Below the pieces are notes generated by a model, which saw nothing but the letters and a program-made list of their open reading frames with translations, searched no databases and was not told the origin of the DNA. A stretch of DNA of 6,329 nt, taken from positions 1 through 6,329 of the forward strand of contig QMYD01000064.1 of NCBI GenBank assembly GCA_003662485.1, in the 5' to 3' direction. The position numbers were made by a program, and so were the translations under genes. The DNA is from Candidatus Hecatellales archaeon (GTDB taxonomy: Archaea > Thermoproteota > Bathyarchaeia > Hecatellales > Hecatellaceae). Below are positions 1 through 4,981 of this stretch, one piece after another (position 1 is the first letter of the stretch; each line of letters starts with the position of its first letter).

Positions 1-563
1 AGGCTGTGCTCTTCCTCGAAGCCGACCGCCTCCCAACCGAGGAGGCTGTAAAATTTATCGCGGAGAGCTGTGGGGTTAAACCGGAAAACCTCTACCTGAT
101 GGTGGCTTCAACCTCCAGCCCTGTAGGCTCCTACCAGATAGCTGGCAGAGTTGTTGAAACGGGAATCCACAAGCTTTCAGAGCTGGGCTTCCTACCCAAC
201 AAGATTGTGGCTGGCTGGGGTTCCGCCCCCATAGCCCCCGTACACCCTGAAAGCGAGGTTGCCATGGGGATAACCAACGACATGATCCTCTACGGTGGAG
301 AGGTCTTCCTAGAAGTGGACTGTAAGAGTGATGATGAGTTTCTGGACGCTCTTGAAATGGCTCCCTCCTCAGCCTCCACCGACTACGGCAAACCCTTCTA
401 CGAGATCTTCGTGGAGGCTGGAAAGGACTTCTACAAGATAGATCCAGGCCTCTTCGCACCCGCAAAAATAACCATAACCAACAGGCGAACGGGTAAAACC
501 TACACAGCTGGCAAGATTAACCCTGAAATCCTAAAGCGCTCCCTAGCCCTTATCCCAAAGTAG
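1..563 (+). CDS. mch: Methenyltetrahydromethanopterin cyclohydrolase, C-terminal part (5' truncated by window)
   Basis: Mch reversibly converts N5,N10-methenyl-tetrahydromethanopterin and water to N5-formyl-tetrahydromethanopterin, a cytoplasmic step of archaeal C1 metabolism (methanogenesis, methane oxidation or the archaeal Wood-Ljungdahl methyl branch). The reading frame is open from base 3 (an Ala codon before the GTG at 6), so the gene continues to the left and the GTG is internal. About 186 residues are visible of a family length near 315-320. Numbered from that GTG, the R48-V-V-E51 motif matches the active-site Arg and Glu reported for archaeal Mch (R183/E186). Other family stretches are SPVGS at 38-42, GWGSAPIAPVHP near 70-81 and AMGITNDMILYGG near 86-98. 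It ends in TAG at 561-563, eight bases from the stop of the convergent gene. Alone it does not reveal the direction of the pathway. The family call is very secure. Confidence 0.95.
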   Translation, partial: AVLFLEADRLPTEEAVKFIAESCGVKPENLYLMVASTSSPVGSYQIAGRVVETGIHKLSELGFLPNKIVAGWGSAPIAPVHPESEVAMGITNDMILYGGEVFLEVDCKSDDEFLDALEMAPSSASTDYGKPFYEIFVEAGKDFYKIDPGLFAPAKITITNRRTGKTYTAGKINPEILKRSLALIPK

Positions 564-571
564 CTCAGCGA

Positions 572-1096
572 CTAGGAAGCCCCTTTCACTTTTTCTATGG
601 CTAGCTTCACGGCTTCGGCTGGAGTGCTGGCTGCTTCAACCCTCACTATCCTCCTTTCGTCCAAGTATTTTCCTGCCGCCTCATCAGCATAGCCTCCACT
701 GCCCTTGAGGGCTATGATGGGCTTCCCCTTAAAGTAGGCTACCAGGGCTTCTATGGCTGTTCCAGCCCCACCTCCAACCATGATTACGGCGTCGGCTGAG
801 TAGGCGGTGGCGAAGTTTCTAGCCCAGCCTATTCCCGTAGCCACCACCACATCGCAGTACTGGTTGGCGTGGTAGGTGTCCTCGTAGGGTATTATTCCTA
901 CGACGAGGCCTCCAGCCTCCTTAGCCCCCCTGCTTGAAGCCTCCATAACGCCTCCAAGTCCGCCCGTTATGAGGATGGCTCCACGCCTAGCTATTTCCCT
1001 GCCAACCTCGTAGGCTAACTTTAACGTTTTCTCGTCGCAGTGGTCTTCTGAGGAGCCTGCAACCAGGATTTGGATGCTCCTAGCCAAACCCTGCAC
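572..1096 (-). CDS. TIGR00725 / LOG-like Rossmann-fold protein (SLOG superfamily)
   Basis: This 174-residue cytoplasmic protein matches the TIGR00725 branch of the LOG/lysine-decarboxylase-like fold. Landmarks are a first beta strand with A13-G14-S15-S16, the nucleotide-binding G45-G-L-G-G-V-M-E52 motif, VVGIIPYE near 65-72, a TG.G.ARN stretch at 87-94, and V107-GGGAGTAIE116, which replaces the PGGxGTxxE signature of true LOG enzymes. LOG proteins release the base from nucleoside 5'-monophosphates, and some relatives bind molybdenum cofactor. The Val in place of Pro and the branch assignment mean enzymatic activity should not be assumed; the archaeal role is unknown. The start is GTG at 1096; a TATA-like ATTAAAC about 26 bases upstream would put transcription initiation almost at the GTG, so the mRNA may be leaderless. 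A TTG three codons in is an alternative. It ends eight bases from mch, tail to tail. Confidence 0.88.
   Translation of the reverse strand: MQGLARSIQILVAGSSEDHCDEKTLKLAYEVGREIARRGAILITGGLGGVMEASSRGAKEAGGLVVGIIPYEDTYHANQYCDVVVATGIGWARNFATAYSADAVIMVGGGAGTAIEALVAYFKGKPIIALKGSGGYADEAAGKYLDERRIVRVEAASTPAEAVKLAIEKVKGAS
590..594 (+). terminator. Possible T5 terminator of mch
   Basis: A pyrimidine-rich stretch (579-595) with five consecutive T lies 27 bases after the mch stop, inside the 3' end of the convergent gene. Archaeal RNA polymerase terminates at such T tracts without needing a hairpin. T5 is short enough to occur by chance, so support is weak. Confidence 0.3.
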
Positions 1097-1169
1097 ACCC
1101 CAGCGAAAGAGGTAAAATGTTTAATGCACTATTAGGGTTTAAGCGTTAACGTCCCTCTGGGGAAGCCTG
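1097..1169. promoter_or_regulatory. Divergent promoter region for the LOG-like gene and map
   Basis: This 73-base gap separates two divergent starts. On the minus strand, GCATTAAACA (1119-1128) is centred about 26 bases before the GTG at 1096. On the plus strand, GTTTAAGC (1137-1144) is centred about 29 bases before the ATG at 1170. Both distances match archaeal TATA-to-start spacing, so both messages would have little or no leader. No good Shine-Dalgarno sequence is seen before either start, which agrees with leaderless transcripts. Confidence 0.55.
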
Positions 1170-2057
1170 ATGTTTGATGAGGAGGAGGTGGAAAAGCTTA
1201 GGCTTGCAGGGAGGATAGCCTCCGAGGTTAGACGTTGGGCGGCTGGAAGGGTTAGGCCTGGAAAGCCCCTCCTCGAACTCTGCGAGGAAGTTGAGGGGGA
1301 GATAAGGCGTAGGGGTGGGGAGCCAGCCTTCCCCTGCAACATAGACATAAACGAGGTTGGAGCCCACTATACGCCTCCAAGCGGGGAGCAGGCAACCATA
1401 CCAGAAAACTCCATTGTGAAGGTGGACCTAGGCGTCCACGTGGAGGGCTACATAGCCGACACAGCAGTTTCAGTCTGCCTCTCCCCTGAATATGAGATTC
1501 TAAGAAAGGCGGCTGAGGAAGCCTTAAAGGCGGGAATCCAAGCCATGCGGGCGGGCGTAAGAGTTTCCGAGGTAGGCTTCGCCATTCAAAAAACCATTGA
1601 AGGCTTTGGGTTAAAGCCCATTCGAAACCTTACTGGCCACAGTATTGGACGCTACCTCATCCACACGGGCAAGCATATACCGAATGTTGGAGGCATGGAT
1701 GGGCTTAGAGTTGAGGAGGGTGAACTCTACGCCATTGAACCCTTCGTAACCCTTAGGAGTGCTGCTGGAGAGGTGGTGGGAGGCCCCTGCGGAAACATTT
1801 ACAGAGTTTCCAAGAGGAAGCTTCCTAAGGAGCGGGAGGAAAGGAGGCTTATGGAGGAAATCCTGGAAAGATTTTCAACCCTACCCTTCACTTCAAGATG
1901 GCTTAAAGAAGCCTCCAGCCAAGCCTTTAAGGAGCTTGTAAGGGGGAAGTATGTTTCCTGCTATCCCATGCTCGTGGAGAGGACGGGTAAGCCCGTAGCC
2001 CAGGCTGAGCACACCGTTCTCGTTTTGAAGGATGGGGTTGAAGTCTTAACAGAGTAG
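1170..2057 (+). CDS. map: Methionine aminopeptidase, type II (archaeal)
   Basis: Removes the initiator methionine from new proteins whose second residue is small; a soluble dinuclear-metal enzyme of the pita-bread fold. All five metal ligands are visible: D86 and D97 (VDLGVHVEGYIADTA), H157 (TGHSIG), E190 (AIEPF) and E280 (EHTVLV). H66 matches the conserved substrate-binding histidine of type II enzymes. The roughly 60-residue helical insert between E190 and E280, near 213-265, defines type II and separates it from bacterial type I. The length of 295 residues equals that of the Pyrococcus furiosus enzyme, and the ligands fall at nearly the same positions, so the protein is complete. ATG at 1170 is supported by conservation from the first helix and by the TATA-like box 29 bases upstream. 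It ends in TAG, three bases from the convergent zinc-ribbon gene. Confidence 0.97.
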   Translation: MFDEEEVEKLRLAGRIASEVRRWAAGRVRPGKPLLELCEEVEGEIRRRGGEPAFPCNIDINEVGAHYTPPSGEQATIPENSIVKVDLGVHVEGYIADTAVSVCLSPEYEILRKAAEEALKAGIQAMRAGVRVSEVGFAIQKTIEGFGLKPIRNLTGHSIGRYLIHTGKHIPNVGGMDGLRVEEGELYAIEPFVTLRSAAGEVVGGPCGNIYRVSKRKLPKEREERRLMEEILERFSTLPFTSRWLKEASSQAFKELVRGKYVSCYPMLVERTGKPVAQAEHTVLVLKDGVEVLTE

Positions 2058-2060
2058 GCT

Positions 2061-2435
2061 TTAAAACTTGAATTTAGGCTTCTTTTTCGGGGGCTCCTCA
2101 GGGTAGATGGCTTCAATATACATGGGGCCCTCGCATCCCGGGCATTTCCCCTCCCTCTTCGGTATGTAGTCTCCCTGCCTGAATTCCCTAATATTCTTCA
2201 CGTTGCATTTCTCGCATCTAAGCACGGTGATGATGCGGGTTTTGGGTAGGCTTGGAGGCTGAGCCATAAGTCTGAGGAATAGGAAGAGGAGGATGATGAG
2301 GCCTAGGAAGCCTAGAAGCGTTGAGGTAGACCTCTCAGCGGCTCCCCCTCCTCCGAGGAGGCTTCCAAAAGCGACTATGAGGAGTAGGGCTAGGAGGATG
2401 ATGAGTATAAGGTTGTTCGACCTAGGCTTAGCCAC
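2061..2435 (-). CDS. Small membrane protein with two TM helices and a C-terminal zinc ribbon
   Basis: I do not recognise a named family. The 124 residues have a clear layout: two hydrophobic helices (about 8-28 and 39-57) joined by a short Gly/Ala/Ser/Thr loop, then a domain with C74-x2-C77 and C98-x2-C101, the spacing of a zinc ribbon, and a very basic proline/lysine tail (115-124, PPKKKPKFKF). By the positive-inside rule the ribbon and tail would face the cytoplasm, where the tail could touch nucleic acid, ribosome or lipid; that is inference. The start is GTG at 2435, preceded by a G-rich purine stretch (AAGGGGGATGGGGGA) that can act as ribosome binding site. It follows the DUF1512 gene by 15 bases on the same strand, so it is almost surely cotranscribed with it. 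Its TAA stop ends three bases from the convergent map gene. Confidence 0.75.
   Translation of the reverse strand: MAKPRSNNLILIILLALLLIVAFGSLLGGGGAAERSTSTLLGFLGLIILLFLFLRLMAQPPSLPKTRIITVLRCEKCNVKNIREFRQGDYIPKREGKCPGCEGPMYIEAIYPEEPPKKKPKFKF
2083..2087 (+). terminator. Possible T5 terminator of map
   Basis: A T5 run in pyrimidine-rich context lies 26 bases after the map stop and inside the convergent gene, at nearly the same distance as the T5 run after mch. It is plausible as an archaeal T-tract terminator but could be chance, since the opposite strand here encodes a lysine-rich tail. Confidence 0.3.
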
Positions 2436-2450
2436 TCCCCCATCCCCCTT

Positions 2451-3572
2451 CTACTGAGCTATCCCAATGGTGTTCCCTATTCCAGCGATAATTACTAGGT
2501 CTCCCTCCTTGGTTTTCTCCCGAATAATTCTTTTCACCCTCTCCACAGCCTTATTCACACCCTCATAGATTTCCTTCTTCATGGGTGCTATGGCCTCTTT
2601 AAGCGACTCCTTAATGACAACGGCGTATAAGGGTATTTTATGCTTGTGGGCTACCTCCTCTATCCTAAACCTTTCCGTTCCTATCCCGCCTATGGCTGCT
2701 CCAACCCCATCGGAGACCTCACCCGTCTCTTCACCCTCAAATTTTTGGGCAGCATCCACCATCACGATGATGGAGGGCCTGTAACCGTAGGTGTCTATAA
2801 GCTTTTCGAGGGCTTCCCCAGGCTTTCCAACATTGCCCCCAGGCCCCTCAGCCTTCAAAACTAGAATCCTTCTACCCTCAAGCTCAGCTTCACCGTAAAC
2901 CATGTCCTTCTCTATCTTTTTCACCTCTCTCCCGGAGAGGAGGCGGCAGGCTAGGAGGGGTCCCGCCCCATCGCCTATGGGCTGTCCCTCAGCGAAGGCT
3001 TCTACAGCCCCATCATAGGCGTAGGCTATCTCCATTATGAGGGGTAGGATCATGTGAAGCTGGGCTGTGATAATGTAGGCGTTGGTCCGCTTACCCATGA
3101 GGTAGTAGTGGCGGACTATCCTGTAGATCTGGTTTAGGTCGAGAGCTGCCTCCAAAAGGTTTTCCAGGTTGTTTAGGTTTGTTTCGTCAGCCTTGGGGGC
3201 GATCCTCCTCACCGTATCCTTCATGCTTAGGTCTCTGACATCGAGGAGGTGGTCGAGCTTCCAGACAATTCCAGCCGGATCCATGTTTACAGGCTCGATC
3301 AGGAAGGTTTCAAGGAACTGGTCTATCCTCGGGGTGGGGTCCTCCTCAGGCTTACCCAACTCCTTCACGGTTTTAATAGCCTTCTCCCTTGCCCTATCCC
3401 TAAGCAGCTTAAGCCTTCTAAGGCTTCGCTCTATATCCCTATTCCATATAGCAACCTGAATTCTTTGGCCGTAGAAGAAGTAGGCGATGATGAAGGCGAG
3501 GAAGGCTACTTGGAGGATTATCGCCCAGATGCTGCCTCCTTCACCCCCCATAAGCTGCTGGAGCAGGGACAT
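2451..3572 (-). CDS. DUF1512 family archaeal membrane protein
   Basis: This 373-residue protein matches the archaeal DUF1512 family, whose function is unknown to me. A short N-terminal segment precedes one TM helix (about 14-34, IWAIILQVAFLAFIIAYFFYG), a basic juxtamembrane helix rich in Arg/Lys (37-70), a helical middle region, and a C-terminal alpha/beta domain. That domain carries family-typical stretches: GEALEKL, VMVDAAQKFEGEETGEVSDGVG around 270-290, GAAIGG to 296, IPLYAVVIKES near 313-323, and a terminal AGIGNT at 363-368 close to the last residue. The basic segment after the TM suggests that the large domain is cytoplasmic. The conserved acidic VDA..K.EGEE stretch and the glycine turns suggest ligand or metal binding, but this is inference. 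The ATG at 3572 starts about 60-75 bases downstream of a strong TATA-like box. It leads a two-gene unit with the small zinc-ribbon membrane protein. Confidence 0.88.
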   Translation of the reverse strand: MSLLQQLMGGEGGSIWAIILQVAFLAFIIAYFFYGQRIQVAIWNRDIERSLRRLKLLRDRAREKAIKTVKELGKPEEDPTPRIDQFLETFLIEPVNMDPAGIVWKLDHLLDVRDLSMKDTVRRIAPKADETNLNNLENLLEAALDLNQIYRIVRHYYLMGKRTNAYIITAQLHMILPLIMEIAYAYDGAVEAFAEGQPIGDGAGPLLACRLLSGREVKKIEKDMVYGEAELEGRRILVLKAEGPGGNVGKPGEALEKLIDTYGYRPSIIVMVDAAQKFEGEETGEVSDGVGAAIGGIGTERFRIEEVAHKHKIPLYAVVIKESLKEAIAPMKKEIYEGVNKAVERVKRIIREKTKEGDLVIIAGIGNTIGIAQ

Positions 3573-3632
3573 TATTCTTCAACCTTCAAGGCGACGCCGC
3601 AAAGCCTACTAGCCGATAAAAGTAAAGCAACG

Positions 3633-3645
3633 ACAAATATTTAAA
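3633..3645 (-). promoter_or_regulatory. TATA-like box of the DUF1512 operon
   Basis: Read on the minus strand this is GTTTAAATATTTG, a good archaeal TATA element. Initiation about 26 bases downstream would fall near 3613 and leave a leader of about 40 bases before the ATG at 3572. A second weaker box (CTTTTATC, about 3616-3623) could give a start closer to the gene. The Shine-Dalgarno match upstream of the ATG (GAAGGTTGA) is weak. Confidence 0.5.
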
Positions 3646-3655
3646 CTAAAATATT
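3636..3655. repeat. Inverted repeat between divergent DUF1512 and 5S promoters
   Basis: AATATTT (3636-3642) and AAATATT (3649-3655) form a perfect 7-base inverted repeat with a 6-base spacer. It overlaps the TATA box of the DUF1512 unit and lies just upstream of the BRE/TATA of the 5S gene. It could be an operator, or just a product of AT-rich promoter DNA. Confidence 0.35.
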
Positions 3656-3663
3656 CGCTTGAA

Positions 3664-3677
3664 GGGAAAGCTTAAAG
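3664..3677 (+). promoter_or_regulatory. BRE/TATA promoter of the 5S rRNA gene
   Basis: GGGAAA (3664-3669) followed by GCTTAAAG (3670-3677) fits an archaeal BRE plus TATA box. The TATA centre lies about 27 bases before 3701, the first base of the 5S closing helix, which is the expected distance for initiation at the mature 5' end. The spacing makes this one of the better-supported promoters in the window. Confidence 0.7.
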
Positions 3678-3700
3678 CAGACTTCGCCTAGAATCTTTTC

Positions 3701-3822
3701 GGGTTCACGGCCATAGCCTCCGGGGTAAGACCCGAACCCATCAGAACTCGGAAGTGAATCCCGGAGGCGCCGGGCATTACTGCCCTCGTAGGGGGCGGGA
3801 AAACCCGGTGCCGTGAACCCGC
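3701..3822 (+). rRNA. rrf: 5S ribosomal RNA
   Basis: The RNA folds into the standard 5S shape. Helix I is a perfect 10-bp pairing of GGGTTCACGG (3701-3710) with CCGTGAACCC (3811-3820). Helix II pairs CCTCCGGG (3717-3724) with CCCGGAGG (3760-3767). Between them lies the conserved loop region ACCCGAACCCATCAGAACTC...GAAGTGAA (about 3730-3758). The GC-rich arm IV/V region is at 3768-3808. The length of about 120-122 is typical. The gene stands alone, with no tRNA or other rRNA in the window, and has its own promoter and T6 terminator, as in many archaea whose 5S is unlinked from 16S-23S. The exact 3' end could vary by one or two bases. Confidence 0.96.
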
Positions 3823-3833
3823 CCTATACTAAC

Positions 3834-3839
3834 TTTTTT
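3834..3839 (+). terminator. T6 terminator after 5S rRNA
   Basis: Six T bases 12-14 bases after the 5S closing helix are a standard archaeal RNA polymerase termination tract. The same bases followed by AAG (CTTTTTTAAG) also lie about 26 bases before 3863 and may double as the TATA box of the next gene. Confidence 0.65.
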
Positions 3840-3865
3840 AAGCCCGCCCTTGGCTTACCTTAACT

Positions 3866-3880
3866 AAGGAGAGGCTCCTT
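3866..3880 (+). promoter_or_regulatory. Shine-Dalgarno site inside a small hairpin before the 137-aa gene
   Basis: AAGGAG (3866-3871) is a strong Shine-Dalgarno sequence eight bases before TTG at 3880 and supports that start. It is also one arm of a perfect 6-bp inverted repeat with CTCCTT (3875-3880) and a 3-base loop, so it could pair with the sequence that includes the first base of the start codon. A 6-bp stem with a 3-base loop is marginal, especially if the organism is thermophilic. Confidence 0.5.
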
Positions 3881-4293
3881 TGGGCTGCGTGGAAAACGAC
3901 CGCTGCACGGATAGGCTCTGCATTTGCGGGGGGAGGGGTAAACTTGTCTGGGTGGTGGACTACCATAGGTGGAGCCGGCAGCTCCTATGCAACCTTGGAG
4001 GAGTAGTCTTCCTCGAAGTTTTCGGAGACCTAGAGGTCTATGACTATGTTGGAGACCATCCAGCTCTTAAGGGGAACCCAGCCCGCCAAACACCTCCAAC
4101 ACCCAAGCCGGAAGACTACTTCCGCTGTCGACGCTGTGGAAGGCTGACGCTAAAGACTGGAAAACACCACCTCTACTGTCCGAAATGCGCTAGGGAAAGG
4201 GAAAAGGAAAGGAAGAAACTCTGGGCTAGGAAGGCTAGAAAGCGGGCAAGGCTGGAGGGTGCTTCCAAGAAGGAGGCTGAGCCAGTCCACTAG
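3880..4293 (+). CDS. Unrecognised cysteine-rich protein with C-terminal zinc ribbon and basic tail
   Basis: I do not recognise this 137-residue protein. The N-terminal half has a cysteine cluster (C3, C9, C14, C16, then C37) followed by a hydrophobic beta-like stretch (GGVVFLEVFGDLEVYDYVGD, about 40-59) and a proline-rich linker (70-77). The C-terminal half has C83-x2-C86 and C100-x2-C103, a zinc-ribbon spacing, then a long Arg/Lys/Glu helix (104-130, with REREKERKK and ARKARKRAR) that looks suited to RNA or ribosome binding. The first cluster may be a second metal site. TTG at 3880 is chosen because AAGGAG lies just upstream; a GTG three codons later would lose C3. It follows the 5S gene by about 57 bases and ends in tandem stops, TAG then TAA. 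Coding is supported by the paired cysteines, but function is unknown; a ribosome-associated role is only a guess. Confidence 0.72.
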   Translation: MGCVENDRCTDRLCICGGRGKLVWVVDYHRWSRQLLCNLGGVVFLEVFGDLEVYDYVGDHPALKGNPARQTPPTPKPEDYFRCRRCGRLTLKTGKHHLYCPKCAREREKERKKLWARKARKRARLEGASKKEAEPVH

Positions 4294-4301
4294 TAATATG
4301 C

Positions 4302-4313
4302 CGTTTTAAAACG
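4302..4313 (+). promoter_or_regulatory. Palindromic TATA-like element before the M50 gene
   Basis: CGTTTTAAAACG is a perfect 12-base palindrome centred 11-12 bases before the ATG at 4319. As a TATA box it would start transcription near 4334, which is the TTG codon at residue 6 of the reading frame. An alternative box (AGTAATATG, 4292-4300) would start transcription near the ATG itself. The palindrome might instead be an operator, and its TTTT could help end the upstream transcript. Confidence 0.4.
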
Positions 4314-4318
4314 TCTAC

Positions 4319-4939
4319 ATGGTGGGTTTCGGTTTGAGGAAGGCCTACTATGAGTCTTGGTATGTGCCGAGGAGGCGTTTCACTACGAGCAGCCGGGAGA
4401 TTGCAGACTTAACCATAGCCCTCCTAGTCCTCGTGGCTTTAGGTTTCTCTTGGTATGGGTTCTCCCTTTCCCCACCCGTGATAGGGGCGGTGCTGGTTGG
4501 GGTTTTACCAGCCTTCCTCCTCCACGAGTTCGCCCACAAGCTTTCAGCCCAAAGATATGGCTTCTGGGCTGAGTTTAGGCTTGACACCTTTGGCATTGTG
4601 ATAACGGCTATCTCTATCCTAGCCCCCTTCAAAATTATTGCTCCCGGAGCCGTTCTCATTTGGGGCCCTCCAGCGGGTAAGACGGTTATGGGGAGGATTT
4701 CGCTGGCAGGCCCCCTAACCAACATGCTCCTTGTAGCCGTCTTCTTCGTACTCCTACCCTTTATCCCCCCTTATATTGCCTGGTTTAGCATAGGCTTCAA
4801 CGCCTTCGTAGCCTTCTTCAACCTCCTCCCCTTCGGAATCTTCGACGGCAGGAAGGTTATAGCTTGGAACTGGAAGATCTGGCTTCTATTCTTCGCTGTA
4901 AGCCTGATTCTCATGGCTCGAAGCTACCTATGGCTTTAA
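4319..4939 (+). CDS. M50 family (site-2 protease-like) intramembrane metalloprotease
   Basis: A 206-residue multi-spanning membrane protein of peptidase family M50, which cuts substrates within the membrane. The zinc site is complete: H69-E70-F71-A72-H73 gives two ligands and the catalytic Glu, and D176 in N168-LLPFGIFDG177 gives the third. The conserved turn A130-GPLTN135 is also present. Hydrophobic segments lie near 28-50, 53-72, 93-114, 130-150, 153-170 and 183-203. The N-terminus is short and basic (RRR at 18-20). No PDZ or CBS domain is attached, so it is a minimal core form like small archaeal homologues. Archaeal substrates are mostly unknown, and neighbours here name none. Start choice is open: ATG 4319 is used, but TTG 4334 fits the palindromic TATA element and would drop only five residues. 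It ends in TAA. Confidence 0.92.
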   Translation: MVGFGLRKAYYESWYVPRRRFTTSSREIADLTIALLVLVALGFSWYGFSLSPPVIGAVLVGVLPAFLLHEFAHKLSAQRYGFWAEFRLDTFGIVITAISILAPFKIIAPGAVLIWGPPAGKTVMGRISLAGPLTNMLLVAVFFVLLPFIPPYIAWFSIGFNAFVAFFNLLPFGIFDGRKVIAWNWKIWLLFFAVSLILMARSYLWL

Positions 4940-4977
4940 ACCTAACACGCCTCCTTTTTACCTTTTAAGGGGAGGTG
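4934..4977 (+). promoter_or_regulatory. Promoter, T5 tract and Shine-Dalgarno region of the PPC gene
   Basis: CTTTAAAC (4934-4941), overlapping the M50 stop, is a TATA-like box that would start transcription near 4964. GGAGGTG (4971-4977) is the best Shine-Dalgarno sequence in the window, four bases before the ATG at 4982. T5 at 4955-4959 may terminate the M50 message. CCTCCTTTT (4950-4958) can pair with AAGGGGAGG (4967-4975) through nine pairs including two G-U, which would hide the Shine-Dalgarno, but only in transcripts that read through from M50. Confidence 0.5.
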
Positions 4978-4981
4978 AAGA

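Noticed and set aside
76..465. 129-aa minus-strand open frame inside mch
   Set aside because: Arg/Trp/Ser-rich low-complexity translation typical of an antisense shadow; the plus strand is clearly Mch.
2226..2262. C/D box sRNA-like pattern (GTGATGA then CTGA) antisense to the zinc-ribbon membrane gene
   Set aside because: Spacing between the boxes is too long for a C to D' guide, no matching C' box is seen, and the bases lie in coding sequence. Other TGATGA occurrences (near 335, 1183, 2294 and 3487) fail in the same way.
2287..2406. Repeated GGAGGATGATGAG (about 2287-2300 and 2394-2404)
   Set aside because: Both copies encode Leu/Ile runs of the two membrane helices on the minus strand, so the likeness comes from codon choice in hydrophobic segments.
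3249..3644. 131-aa plus-strand open frame opposite the DUF1512 gene
   Set aside because: It is a mirror of a well-supported conserved gene, has no recognisable motif, and reads through the promoter region of DUF1512 on the other strand. Low stop density on the antisense strand explains it.
3701..3880. tRNA or second RNA gene next to the 5S
   Set aside because: No cloverleaf, T-loop GTTCRAN consensus or CCA-like end is found outside the 5S structure.
4348..4725. 125-aa minus-strand open frame opposite the M50 gene
   Set aside because: No motif, and it covers exactly the part of M50 that carries HEFAH and AGPLTN on the other strand.
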